Program-made: the position numbers and the translations under genes | In this document: positions 25,591 to 34,076 of the stretch, one piece after another | Layout: every line of letters begins with the position of its first letter | Numbering within the stretch: position 1 is the stretch's first letter | The notes under the pieces: generated by a model | What the model saw: the letters and a program-made list of their open reading frames with translations, nothing else | Databases searched by the model: none | What the model was told of the DNA's origin: nothing | DNA from: Actinomycetota bacterium | Lineage (GTDB): Bacteria; Actinomycetota; Actinomycetes; Actinomycetales; Microbacteriaceae | DNA: 44,370 bases | Direction: 5' to 3' | Assembly: GCA_018268455.1 (NCBI GenBank) | Contig: JAFDWM010000013.1 | Location: 1 to 44,370, forward strand

Positions 25591-26151
25591 ATGCTCCGCA
25601 CCGCTCCGCGTCGTCGCCGTCGGCGGGGCTGGGGGCTGGGGATCCTCAGCGGGATCCTGATCCTGTATGTTGCGATGTCGGTCTCGGTCTTCACGACGCC
25701 GTCGGATCCCTACGACGTGCATCAGATCGACGCGGTTTTCATCCTGGGCCCCCCGACCCAGGAGCGCATCGCGGCGGGGGAGCGGATCGCTCGCGAGGCC
25801 GGGGGCGTGCCCGTGTACCTCTCGGTGTGGGCGGGCGTGGGGTGCGATCCGCGGTTCGTCTGCGTCCACGCCGATCCCTGGACGACGGCCGGGGAGGCTG
25901 AAGCCTTGGCCGAGGCCGTGCGCGAAGACGGAGTGAGGCATCCGCTCGTCGTGACAGGCGGCGAGCATGTGATGCGCGCGCGCTACATCTTCGACCGCTG
26001 CGTGCCCATGGCGGCGCCCGTGATCGGCATCGATGATCACCTGAACCCCGTCGATTGGCTCTGGCAGCCGATTTACCAGTGGGGCGCGATGGTCAAGGCG
26101 TTCTTCGGCGGCTGCGCGGACGGCCGGCCTACGATCACACGGTCCGCCTGA
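25591..26151 (+). CDS. DUF218/YdcF-like membrane-anchored protein
   Basis: 186 residues from the ATG at 25591. A basic N-terminus (RTAPRRRRRRG) is followed by one membrane segment (GLGILSGILILYVAMSVSVF, about 14-33). The outside domain starts with QIDAVFILGPPTQERIAAGERIARE, the first-strand and helix pattern of the ElyC/SanA/YdcF (DUF218) family, and has LVVTGGEHVMRARYIF later. Known relatives affect envelope and peptidoglycan precursor handling. The segment CDPRFVCVHADPWTTAGEAEAL corresponds to the family's substrate-loop region. It is shorter than the enterobacterial members. It ends 11 bases from a convergent gene with only a weak shared stem-loop between them. Confidence 0.78.
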   Translation: MLRTAPRRRRRRGWGLGILSGILILYVAMSVSVFTTPSDPYDVHQIDAVFILGPPTQERIAAGERIAREAGGVPVYLSVWAGVGCDPRFVCVHADPWTTAGEAEALAEAVREDGVRHPLVVTGGEHVMRARYIFDRCVPMAAPVIGIDDHLNPVDWLWQPIYQWGAMVKAFFGGCADGRPTITRSA

Positions 26152-26162
26152 TTCCTGCTGCG

Positions 26163-28928
26163 TCAGGTGGCGATCTCGTCCAGGGCCTGGGCGTACGCGC
26201 GCGACCGGTAGTAGGTGCTGTGCGTGGGGACCTCGATGATGTAGCCCGTCAGATCGAGCTCCTGCGCGTACCGATCGACCGCGTTCTGATGCATGCCCTT
26301 GTCGGGGCTGCCCAGCGCCGGGAAGCCGAGGTAGTCGGTCAGGCGCCAGAGGCTGCGCCACGGCACGCCGGGCGCGGGCAGCAGCCCCCCGGACAGCGTT
26401 CCCGATCGCGCCGGAGCCGTCCCGGCCTCGTTGCCGGCGTCCGCCGCCCAGGGATCACGGTCGCCCAGGCGCGGCGCAAGACACGGCTGCGTACCGAGCA
26501 CATCCGACCCCAGCAATTCGGGCAGCATCCGCCCGAAGTAGGCGCGCAGTTGCACACCGAACGTCAGCAGCCGCACGCGTTCGAGCAGTTCGGGTCCGCG
26601 TTCGGTGCCTGCAAGAAGGGCCAGTGCCGAAACGGTCGGCAGGGCACCCATGCTGTGCGCCGCCAGGATCACGATGCGCTCCTGGGCCGGATCCTCATCT
26701 CGGTCGTTGAGCCAGGCGAACGCCCGGGCCGCGATCTCGGGCACCGCGCGCTCGGCATAGCAGGGCGGACCGAACGGCTGGCCGGTGCGCGGCAAGAAGC
26801 ACACGACGTCCCAGACGAGCCCGAGGGGGCGGGCGGCCTTCGCCTTGGCGCCGGTGCTCAGCGCCGCGGTCAGCCCGATCCCGGTGAGGGACAGGAGGGC
26901 CAGGGAGATGTCGAGGGTCCCATGCAGGATGTTCCGGATCCACTTCTCGGCAGTGCCCGGATCGCTCAGCGCTTCCGTCAGCCATAACTTGCCGTCGAAG
27001 AGGCCGCGCAGCCCGAAGGCGCCCTGCGCGACCGTCGTCCACAAGATGCCGAGCACGATGGCGACGCCGAAGAGCGCGCACAGCAGGCCTAGCGCGGGCT
27101 CGAGGATCTGCAGGCGGGCCGCCGTCGCACGTTTTGAAAGGATGCGCGTATTCAGGTCGGGGAGGTCGGGAGGAAGCACCCCATCGCTCTCCGGTGGCAG
27201 TTCGGTGAAAGGGCCGTTGCGCTCAGCGACGACGCGTGCGTCGCCGCTGAGGTCGGGGCGCGGAGCCCACGTCTTCTGCCCCCATGCGCTTGCCCGCATG
27301 GTGAGGTCCCGGCGGCGGAGCACTCGCGCCCCGATCACTACCAGCCCGGCGAGCAGGGCGAGGAGGATCGTCGTCCCCATCGTCAGGAACGCGCTCGGCA
27401 CCTGGAGCGACGTCGCCGGCGCTCCGTCCGCCGAACCCGTGGGATCGACGAGCTGCGCCGCGCTGGCCGATCCGTTCAGCACATTGCCGGTGGTGGTGAT
27501 CAGGATCGCGCTGAGGGCGATCGCGACCGTGAGCGCCAGCATCATGAACACGGCCGGCGCCCGCCCGCTCCACGCCGTGTGCGGGCGGGACGCTGTCGTC
27601 GCGGCGTGCCGCCACCAGAGTCCCGTGAAGGCAAGCACTCCGGCAAGGAAGACCAGCGAGATCACCACCTCGTTGATCAGCGTCAAGGATGCGGGTGCGG
27701 ACTCTCCCTCGAACGGCTCGAACGCGGCGCCGAGCAGGATGATCGCGGCAAGGACACACGCGGCGATCAGCATGATCGCGCTCGCCCTGTTCGGCCATCG
27801 GCTGCCGTCTTGAGCGGTGAGGGACACCGCCGTCGTGGGCAGGATGAACGTGAGCACCCCGGCCGCGACCAGGCCGATCAGTGCGACCGCCGTGCACACG
27901 ACATGCCAGATCCGCCATCCTTCGCCCCAGGGCGAGGTCGATGCCTGCAGGGAGACGAAGCCGACGGAGAGCAAGACGCCGGCGGCGAGATGCAGCCTCG
28001 CCAGGAAGCCGGTGCGCGGATTCGACCAGAGCCCGGGTTGCCCGATCAGCGGGAGAGGGGGCTGTGCTGCAGGGACGGTTGCGGTGGTGCGCCGACGGAA
28101 GAGCACTCCGCGGTGCCCGGCGGCAGGGTCGTCGTCATCGCCGGAGTGGTGGCCCCGGTGCGTCACCATCGGCGACCGCGAGTTGTAACGCAGCCGCGAA
28201 GCGGCTGACAGCGCCCAGAGCGCCGCCACCGCCGCGATCGGCACCAGGCTGAGCAGCGCGAAGCACTGGCCGGGCGTCAACGGCGCAAGCGGGTCGAACA
28301 CGGCCGACAACGGTGCGCACAGCGCCGGACGCGCCGCGCATTGCGCCGCTCCCAGGCCCAGCGCGATGACCACCGCCGTCGACGTGAAGATGAGGGTGAG
28401 CAGGAGTCCGAACAGTCGCGTCGCGCCTGCGGTGAAGCGATGCCCCCGCTCCGACAACAGGGAGCGCTCCTGCGTGGCAGCGGATCCGGTCGTCGCGCGC
28501 GAGGGCGTGTCCGTGTGGGCGCGGTCCTCGGCGAACTGCTCGGGGTCGGGCAGCTTCAACCGTCGTACCCACTGCACCGCGTTGGCCAGAGCGAAAGGCA
28601 GCAAGAGGGCGTAGCCGATGCGGGCGAGCACTCCGAGTACCGCGCCGGCTGCGCCGGATCCGCCCAGCCCGGGAGTCGTCCGCACCATTCCACCCCACGA
28701 GTACGCCTCGCGTGTGATGCGCCCCGGAACATGGCCTCGCGCTTTCGCGGGCAGCGCCAATGCGGCAGCGGTCGGCCGCCAGAACGCCCCCAGATTGTCG
28801 CCGGCCACCTGCTCGACCTGATCCCTGGGCAGATCGAGCAGGTCTTCGGGGGTGGTGTTCCTGACACCATGGATCCGCAGCTCCAGCACGGATCGGCGGG
28901 GATCGGCGCTTGCACTCTTCCTGGGCAT
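26163..28928 (-). CDS. Multi-pass membrane protein with split alpha/beta-hydrolase features
   Basis: 921 residues from the ATG at 28928; an in-frame ATG 35 codons upstream is possible. The N-terminus SVLELRIHGVRNTTPEDLL (His20-Gly21) looks like the first strand and oxyanion turn of an alpha/beta hydrolase. Residues about 90-700 contain roughly 10-12 hydrophobic segments with Pro/Arg-rich loops. A soluble part follows: IVILAAHSMGALPTVSALALL gives a nucleophile elbow with Ser759, and THSTYY near the C-terminus (His903) could be the catalytic His. So the hydrolase fold may be interrupted by the membrane region. Function is unknown; a lipase- or esterase-like role at the membrane is inferred. 162 bases separate it from the lipoprotein gene upstream. 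Confidence 0.85.
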   Translation of the reverse strand: MPRKSASADPRRSVLELRIHGVRNTTPEDLLDLPRDQVEQVAGDNLGAFWRPTAAALALPAKARGHVPGRITREAYSWGGMVRTTPGLGGSGAAGAVLGVLARIGYALLLPFALANAVQWVRRLKLPDPEQFAEDRAHTDTPSRATTGSAATQERSLLSERGHRFTAGATRLFGLLLTLIFTSTAVVIALGLGAAQCAARPALCAPLSAVFDPLAPLTPGQCFALLSLVPIAAVAALWALSAASRLRYNSRSPMVTHRGHHSGDDDDPAAGHRGVLFRRRTTATVPAAQPPLPLIGQPGLWSNPRTGFLARLHLAAGVLLSVGFVSLQASTSPWGEGWRIWHVVCTAVALIGLVAAGVLTFILPTTAVSLTAQDGSRWPNRASAIMLIAACVLAAIILLGAAFEPFEGESAPASLTLINEVVISLVFLAGVLAFTGLWWRHAATTASRPHTAWSGRAPAVFMMLALTVAIALSAILITTTGNVLNGSASAAQLVDPTGSADGAPATSLQVPSAFLTMGTTILLALLAGLVVIGARVLRRRDLTMRASAWGQKTWAPRPDLSGDARVVAERNGPFTELPPESDGVLPPDLPDLNTRILSKRATAARLQILEPALGLLCALFGVAIVLGILWTTVAQGAFGLRGLFDGKLWLTEALSDPGTAEKWIRNILHGTLDISLALLSLTGIGLTAALSTGAKAKAARPLGLVWDVVCFLPRTGQPFGPPCYAERAVPEIAARAFAWLNDRDEDPAQERIVILAAHSMGALPTVSALALLAGTERGPELLERVRLLTFGVQLRAYFGRMLPELLGSDVLGTQPCLAPRLGDRDPWAADAGNEAGTAPARSGTLSGGLLPAPGVPWRSLWRLTDYLGFPALGSPDKGMHQNAVDRYAQELDLTGYIIEVPTHSTYYRSRAYAQALDEIAT

Positions 28929-29090
28929 GGGATCAGCTCTCTGGCTCGTCCGGCTCGCCTGCGCGGGCGAGGCTGGCGCACACGATATTCCTCGTGAACC
29001 GCGCGCGGGAGGCCGTGTGAGGTTCGTGATCAAACGGTGATCGAGCGCGAGCTTCGGAGAGGAGCGCCCAGCCGACCGACAGTGCGCTCG

Positions 29091-31007
29091 CTATTCGGCC
29101 GTACGGCTCCACGTGCCGTCCGCGAGCACATGCCGGAACCAACCCGAGATCCGATCGGTCTCGTTCGGGTCAGTGAGATCGTAGAGCGGAGCCTCATAGG
29201 TGAGGATGTCTTTGCCGTCGAGGCGCGGGGCGTAGCCCGGCGTGTCGTAGATGATGGCAGCGACCCTGCCTTCGGAGGAGGCGAGGTCGCCGCCCATGAT
29301 CGGATCTCCGATCAGTCGCGGAGCGGTGCCGGCGAGATCGAGCGCGATGATGGTGGGGATCACCGAGCCGCGGCCCGCGCAGCACTTCGCGGCGGGTGTG
29401 CCCGTGCAGCTGACCTTCAGCACGGCGTCGTCGGTTCCGTCGCCGGTGAGGTCGGTGGCGCCGATGAGGCGTGTGTCCAGGATGCCTGTCCCGTTCTCGT
29501 CCGCGTCGAAGTTCTCGCCCTGCCCGTTGACGAGCTGGATAGGCTTCGAGTCCGACCAGCCGACGCACGCTCCAGCCGGGATGAGCAGGTTGCCGACCGT
29601 CTGGTCGGAGACCGGGGGCGGGATTGTCGCTTTCGAGTCGACGTCGATGGTGAGTGCTCTCGCGTTTCTTGGAAGCATCTGCTCCGCTGCGTAGTCGAGA
29701 GAGGAGATGACGACGGGGAGGAAGGCGAGCGCGAGCGAAATGCGCCCGACCAGAGTCCCCGCCAGCTTGCCGGCGGCGACGTCCTGCATTCCTTTGCGGC
29801 GCAGCACCTCGCCGAGCACGTGCGCGATGCTCTCCTCGGCGCCGCTCAGACAGGTGAGACCCGCGCCGGTCACCTTGCCGACATCGGTCGCTGACGAAAA
29901 CGCCGACCAGCACTTGGCGACCGCAATCGAAGCGCCGAGCAGGCCTTGAGTCTGGTCCGCACCCCATGCGACCGCCTGCTGGGCGATCGTCGACGTGATG
30001 AACTGCGCGATAGAAGGGGAGGGCAGCTCGAGAAGGTAGTCCGAGGAGTACTTTCGGAACGCGCTGGCGGGGATGCCGAAGCTGATCTCCTTCCCGGCCG
30101 CGATGTATCGGCCGTTGTTGAGCAGCTCCGCCATCGAGTTGCCGATCGCCTTGTCGACGTTGCCCACGATGTCGATGGTGGAGCTCAGGGAGACTTCATC
30201 CGTCGAGTTGTACTCCCATGCCGGATCGACCGGGAGCGTGACAGGGAAGCCGTAACCGCGATTCGAGCGCGCCTTGATGACCAGCAGGTCCGGATGGGCG
30301 TCGTCGTGTCCGGCGCAGAACCGCACGGGGTCGTCCACACCGTCGGGAGCGGACGTATCCAGCACCCATGTCGGTGTCGGGAAGTCGCACTCGGGAAGGT
30401 CGACGCGGGTGGTGAAGATGTTGCCGAGAGACCAGTGCAATGCCTCGGCCGTGGTCGTCGCGGCATCCGCGACCCACTTGGTGGCCGATTGGCCTGCCTT
30501 CTTCGCGGCGTCCACGACCTTGCCGATGGCGCTCTTCGAACCGGCGATGAAGTCGTTCCACCAGGAGAAGTGGTGCACGACCGCGGTCACTGTTCGCCGG
30601 TCGCCGGACAACGTCGATGGAACGGCGTGCCAGGTGCCGAAATCGGCATCCCAATAGGCGAACGTGACCACCGCGTCGTCGGGCAGGGGTGCTGCATAGG
30701 TGCGGGTGAGCTTCGCGCCGGACTCCGGAAGCTTCCCCTTCAACTCGATGCTCATCGGCGTGCCCGCGACGAAACCCGTCACCGCACCAATCTCGGTGAT
30801 GCCCTGCCGCGACTCGGCATCGAGGGGCGCGGGCGTGATCGTGGGCTGCGCATCGCCGGCCACGGTGACCTGAATCGCGGTGGGCCGGTTCTCACTCTGC
30901 GGCGAGCACGCGGCGAGCGTGCCGATGACGATCAGGGTCGCGACCAACGTGGCAAGAGCCCGCCGAACGGGGCGCCCGCGCTGCGGCTGATCGGTACCTG
31001 TGCCCAT
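29091..31007 (-). CDS. Large lipoprotein of unknown function
   Basis: 638 residues from the ATG at 31007, with GGGGAGCG upstream. The signal peptide LATLVATLIVIGTLAACS ends in a lipobox with Cys34, so the protein is probably lipid-anchored outside the membrane. Residues 35-160 look like a beta-rich domain with VVTFAYWDADFGTWHAVPS, followed by a helix rich in Ala and Lys. A middle hydrophobic helix (GRISLALAFLPVVISSL) may contact the membrane. Near the C-terminus, FDADENGTG and ATDLTGDGTDDAVLKVSC resemble the FG-GAP/VCBS-type repeat, usually calcium-binding. No catalytic motif is recognised. It runs in the same direction as the split-hydrolase gene, so a functional pair is possible. Confidence 0.85.
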   Translation of the reverse strand: MGTGTDQPQRGRPVRRALATLVATLIVIGTLAACSPQSENRPTAIQVTVAGDAQPTITPAPLDAESRQGITEIGAVTGFVAGTPMSIELKGKLPESGAKLTRTYAAPLPDDAVVTFAYWDADFGTWHAVPSTLSGDRRTVTAVVHHFSWWNDFIAGSKSAIGKVVDAAKKAGQSATKWVADAATTTAEALHWSLGNIFTTRVDLPECDFPTPTWVLDTSAPDGVDDPVRFCAGHDDAHPDLLVIKARSNRGYGFPVTLPVDPAWEYNSTDEVSLSSTIDIVGNVDKAIGNSMAELLNNGRYIAAGKEISFGIPASAFRKYSSDYLLELPSPSIAQFITSTIAQQAVAWGADQTQGLLGASIAVAKCWSAFSSATDVGKVTGAGLTCLSGAEESIAHVLGEVLRRKGMQDVAAGKLAGTLVGRISLALAFLPVVISSLDYAAEQMLPRNARALTIDVDSKATIPPPVSDQTVGNLLIPAGACVGWSDSKPIQLVNGQGENFDADENGTGILDTRLIGATDLTGDGTDDAVLKVSCTGTPAAKCCAGRGSVIPTIIALDLAGTAPRLIGDPIMGGDLASSEGRVAAIIYDTPGYAPRLDGKDILTYEAPLYDLTDPNETDRISGWFRHVLADGTWSRTAE

Positions 31008-31202
31008 GACGCGCTCCCCAGTCTCGCCGTGACCTGGCTGAACTCTAGAGGGCGGATGATTCGGCGCGGAAGGGGCATGTCGAGATCTGCTCGCCGGCGT
31101 CGATGAATCCGGATCAGGTCTCCAGATCACGGGATTGGCGGACCCGTGGCGTTCCTCCCGTCGGGTCGCTCGAGGACCCGTGGGCTGATCCGCCCGGCGG
31201 AT

Positions 31203-31232
31203 TTGGCGGGCGACACGCCCATCCCGTAAGCT
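31203..31232 (+). promoter_or_regulatory. Promoter of the rplM-rpsI-glmM operon
   Basis: -35 TTGGCG (31203-31208) and -10 TAAGCT (31227-31232), with an 18-base spacer. Transcription would start near 31239. The remaining upstream bases 31008-31202 show only a direct repeat of GACCCGTGG and no gene. Confidence 0.6.
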
Positions 31233-31238
31233 ATTCCC

Positions 31239-31372
31239 TTGGTGTGCGATCACTGCTGGTCGCACGCACGAACGTGAGCCCTCCACTGGCGTGTTCCTCC
31301 CCTGTCGGGGCAGAACCACCCCGGAGTGGGATTCACGAACCTCTCCGTTCGAATCAAGAAAGCAGCACTATT
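31239..31372 (+). promoter_or_regulatory. Structured 5' leader of rplM
   Basis: About 134 untranslated bases precede rplM. They can form a hairpin GTGCGA/TCGCAC (31244-31265) and further short GC stems such as CCCC/GGGG near 31296-31307. Ribosomal-protein L13 operons in other bacteria use leader structures for autogenous control by L13. Whether this leader does so is inference. Confidence 0.45.
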
Positions 31373-31819
31373 GTGACGCGCACTTACACCCCCAAGGCCG
31401 GGCAGGTCCAGCGTGACTGGGTCGTCATCGACGCCACCGACGTCGTTCTCGGTCGCCTCGCCTCGCACGCCGCAGCGCTCCTGCGCGGCAAGCACAAGGC
31501 CACCTTCGCCAACCACATCGACTCGGGTGACTTCGTCATCATCGTGAACGCCGACAAGGTCGCGCTCACCGGTCAGAAGCTCCAGAAGAAGATCGCCTAC
31601 CGCCACTCGGGTCACCCGGGCGGACTCAAGGCCGTCGCCTACTCCGAGCTGCTCGAGAAGAACCCGGTCCGCGCCGTCGAGAAGGCGATCCGCGGCATGC
31701 TCCCGAAGAACAGCCTGGGCCGCCAGCAGCTGGCCAAGCTCAAGGTCTACACCGGCTCCGAGCACCCGCACGCCGCTCAGCAGCCCAAGACGTACACCCT
31801 CGACCAGGTCGCCCAGTAA
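31373..31819 (+). CDS. rplM: 50S ribosomal protein L13
   Basis: 148 residues from the GTG at 31373. [54 protein letters not shown] and [13 protein letters not shown] are all hallmark L13 blocks in order. L13 is an early-assembly protein of the large ribosomal subunit. Codon use is extremely biased toward C-ending codons, as expected for high expression. It is followed after 29 bases by rpsI, in the conserved bacterial order. A start further upstream would put the promoter inside the gene and is rejected. Confidence 0.98.
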   Translation: MTRTYTPKAGQVQRDWVVIDATDVVLGRLASHAAALLRGKHKATFANHIDSGDFVIIVNADKVALTGQKLQKKIAYRHSGHPGGLKAVAYSELLEKNPVRAVEKAIRGMLPKNSLGRQQLAKLKVYTGSEHPHAAQQPKTYTLDQVAQ

Positions 31820-31848
31820 GCGCCGCTTTCACGAAAAAGGACATACTC

Positions 31849-32331
31849 GTGGCTGACAACGACACCACCGACTTCCCGCAGAACTTCTCGACCGAGACCC
31901 CCGAGGTCGCCGCCGTCGAGACCGCTCCCCGCCCCGTGCTCAGCGTTCCCGGCGCTGCCGTGGGCCGTCGCAAGCAGGCCATCGCCCGCGTGCGCCTCGT
32001 CCCCGGCGCCGGCACCATCACGGTGAACGGCCGCGCGATCGAGGACTACTTCCCGAACAAGCTGCACCAGCAGCTGATCAACGACCCGTTCACGGTGCTG
32101 AACCTCGCGGGCGCGTACGACGTGATCGCCCGCATCTCCGGCGGTGGCCCCTCGGGTCAGGCCGGTGCGCTGCGCCTCGGCATCGCCCGTGCGCTGAACG
32201 AGATCGACGCCGAGAACAACCGCCCGACCCTGAAGAAGGCCGGCTTCCTCTCGCGCGACGCCCGCGTCAAGGAGCGCAAGAAGGCTGGTCTCAAGAAGGC
32301 CCGCAAGGCGCCTCAGTACTCGAAGCGCTAA
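31849..32331 (+). CDS. rpsI: 30S ribosomal protein S9
   Basis: 160 residues; the GTG at 31849 has AAAAAGGA just upstream. The acidic N-terminal extension of about 40 residues (Glu/Asp/Ala/Thr-rich) is typical of actinobacterial S9. The conserved core starts at [19 protein letters not shown], with [19 protein letters not shown] and [20 protein letters not shown], and it ends in the usual S-K-R tail that reaches the ribosomal P site. Strongly biased codons. It lies 17 bases before glmM. Confidence 0.98.
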   Translation: MADNDTTDFPQNFSTETPEVAAVETAPRPVLSVPGAAVGRRKQAIARVRLVPGAGTITVNGRAIEDYFPNKLHQQLINDPFTVLNLAGAYDVIARISGGGPSGQAGALRLGIARALNEIDAENNRPTLKKAGFLSRDARVKERKKAGLKKARKAPQYSKR

Positions 32332-32348
32332 ACCCTACAGTTCCCTCT

Positions 32349-33704
32349 ATGGCTCTGTTCGGTACGGACGGCGTGAGGGGGCTGGCCAACGGCCCCCTCA
32401 CCGCCGATCTCGCGCTCACCCTGGCCCAGGCGACTGCTGTCGTCCTGGGCCAGGGCCGTATTGCCGAGGCTCGCAAGGCCGCCGGCAAGCGTCTCACCGC
32501 CGTGGTCGCCCGCGACCCGCGCATCTCAGGACACTTCCTCAGCGCCGCCGTCGAGGCGGGACTGAGCTCGTCCGGGGTCGACGTGCTCGACGCCGGCACG
32601 CTGCCGACTCCGGCCGCGGCGTTCCTCATCGCCGACATCGACGCCGACTTCGGTGTCATGATCTCGGCGTCGCACAACCCCGCGCCCGACAACGGCATCA
32701 AGATCTTCGCCCGCGGCGGCGTGAAGCTCCCCGACCTGGTCGAGCAGCGCATCGAAGAGGCAATGGACGGCGAGAAGCTGCGCCCCACCGGTGCCGAGGT
32801 CGGGCGGGTCAGCCGGTTCTCCGACGCCGAGGACCGCTACGTCATGCACTTGCTGGCGTCGCTGCCGCACCGGCTCGACAACCTGCATGTGGTGCTCGAC
32901 TGCGCGAACGGCGCGGCCAGCGGTGCCTCGCCCGAGGCGTTCCGCAACGCCGGTGCCCGTGTGACCGTGATCGGCGCGGATCCTGACGGCATCAACATCA
33001 ACGACGGCGTCGGATCCACGCATCTCGACAAGCTGGCTGCCGAGGTCGTGCGTGTGGGCGCCGATGTCGGCATCGCGCATGACGGCGACGCCGACCGCTG
33101 CCTCGCCGTCGATGCCGATGGCAACATCATCGACGGCGACCAGATCATGGCGATCCTCGCGATCGCGATGAAGCAGCGCGGCCGGCTCGCCGATGACACG
33201 CTCGTCGCCACCGTGATGAGCAACCTCGGCCTGCACGTCGCCATGCGCGAGCACGGCATCACCGTGCGTCAGACCTCGGTCGGCGACCGGTACGTGCTCG
33301 AGGACATGAACAACGGCGGCTACTCGCTCGGTGGCGAGCAATCGGGGCATGTGATCATGAGCGATTTCGCCACCACCGGCGACGGTGTGCTCACCGGTCT
33401 GCACCTGGTCGCCGAGATGGCGCGTCAGAAGAAGACGATCGCCGAGCTCGCCTCGGTGATGACGGTGTATCCGCAGCGCCTCATCAACGTCAAGGGCGTG
33501 GACCGCACCCGCACCGGCGACGAGCACGTGCAGAAGGCCGTGCGCGCGGTTGAAGCCGAGCTCGGCGAGACCGGCCGCGTGCTGCTGCGCCCCTCGGGCA
33601 CCGAGCAGCTCGTGCGCGTGATGGTCGAAGCCGCCGACGAGCACTCCGCCGACACCTACGCGCACCAACTCGCCGAGGTGGTGCGCGAGCGGCTTGCGCT
33701 CTGA
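32349..33704 (+). CDS. glmM: Phosphoglucosamine mutase
   Basis: 451 residues, the family's normal length. It converts glucosamine-6-phosphate to glucosamine-1-phosphate on the path to UDP-GlcNAc for peptidoglycan and wall glycans. The N-terminus is LFGTDGVRG. The phosphoserine loop is [17 protein letters not shown], with catalytic Ser108. The metal loop is [13 protein letters not shown], the sugar-specificity loop is GGEQSGHVI, and the phosphate-binding loop near the C-terminus is [14 protein letters not shown]. It follows rpsI as in other actinobacteria. It links the ribosomal operon to amino-sugar supply for the surface-glycan genes elsewhere in the window. Confidence 0.98.
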   Translation: MALFGTDGVRGLANGPLTADLALTLAQATAVVLGQGRIAEARKAAGKRLTAVVARDPRISGHFLSAAVEAGLSSSGVDVLDAGTLPTPAAAFLIADIDADFGVMISASHNPAPDNGIKIFARGGVKLPDLVEQRIEEAMDGEKLRPTGAEVGRVSRFSDAEDRYVMHLLASLPHRLDNLHVVLDCANGAASGASPEAFRNAGARVTVIGADPDGININDGVGSTHLDKLAAEVVRVGADVGIAHDGDADRCLAVDADGNIIDGDQIMAILAIAMKQRGRLADDTLVATVMSNLGLHVAMREHGITVRQTSVGDRYVLEDMNNGGYSLGGEQSGHVIMSDFATTGDGVLTGLHLVAEMARQKKTIAELASVMTVYPQRLINVKGVDRTRTGDEHVQKAVRAVEAELGETGRVLLRPSGTEQLVRVMVEAADEHSADTYAHQLAEVVRERLAL

Positions 33705-33723
33705 GCGGGACTCTCATATGACA

Positions 33724-33753
33724 CTGCCCTATCGAGATATCTCGATAGGGCAG
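33724..33753. promoter_or_regulatory. Perfect 30-bp palindrome after glmM
   Basis: CTGCCCTATCGAGAT followed directly by its reverse complement, 20 bases after the glmM stop. It can act as a hairpin with a 13-base stem and a 4-base ATAT loop, or as a symmetric protein-binding site with core TATCGAGATATCTCGATA. No T tract follows. No same-strand gene lies downstream, so an operator role is unexplained; part of a tandem terminator is the simpler reading. Confidence 0.8.
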
Positions 33754-33797
33754 AAGTCTTGTCGAGCGGATGTCGTGGTCACACGAAGACACCGCCC

Positions 33798-33845
33798 AAG
33801 ACGAGGAGTGCGGATGGGGTCGAACCCATCCGCACTCCTTGTCTT
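33798..33845. terminator. Bidirectional terminator between glmM and a reverse-strand gene
   Basis: A 21-base stem (33798-33818 with 33825-33845) with one G-T position around the loop GTCGAA. It lies between the converging glmM operon and the 51-codon gene, 16 bases from that gene's stop. Confidence 0.9.
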
Positions 33846-33861
33846 CAGTCGGCGATGCGGC

Positions 33862-34017
33862 TCAGGTGAAGAAGATGCCGTTCGACTCGGGCTGTGCATC
33901 CGGCGTCGTCTCGGCGTCTGCGGGCGCGAGGTTCGGGTCTGTTGTGGTGTCGGTGGTCGCCGGCTCCACGGCGTCCGTGGCCGGGGTCTCTCCTGCTGAC
34001 GGATCTGCGGTGCTCAT
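33862..34017 (-). CDS. 51-residue acidic peptide
   Basis: Runs from the ATG at 34017 to TGA at 33862. AAAGGA lies six bases before the start, a near-ideal ribosome binding site. The protein begins MSTADPSAGETPATDAVEP and ends AQPESNGIFFT. It is very rich in Thr, Ala, Asp, Glu and Pro, has no cysteine and no signal peptide, and has its only aromatic and hydrophobic cluster (GIFF) at the very end. I do not recognise it. It lies 59 bases downstream of a Tat-substrate gene on the same strand and just before a shared terminator, so it is probably the last gene of that two-gene unit. The length and the hydrophobic tail would suit a small partner or precursor peptide, but no modifying enzyme is nearby. 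Confidence 0.7.
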   Translation of the reverse strand: MSTADPSAGETPATDAVEPATTDTTTDPNLAPADAETTPDAQPESNGIFFT

Positions 34018-34076
34018 CTGTCGTCCTTTGGGTCGTGGTGTCGTACGTGTGCGGAGGCGCGGTCAGGCGTTGGCGC

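Noticed and set aside
26145-26174. Stem-loop between the convergent genes ending at 26151 and 26163
   Set aside because: Only an eight-base stem with a G-T pair; too weak to call a terminator.
29037-31106. Forward open frames opposite the lipoprotein gene
   Set aside because: They are shadows of the reverse-strand gene, which has a lipobox, a ribosome binding site and plausible composition.
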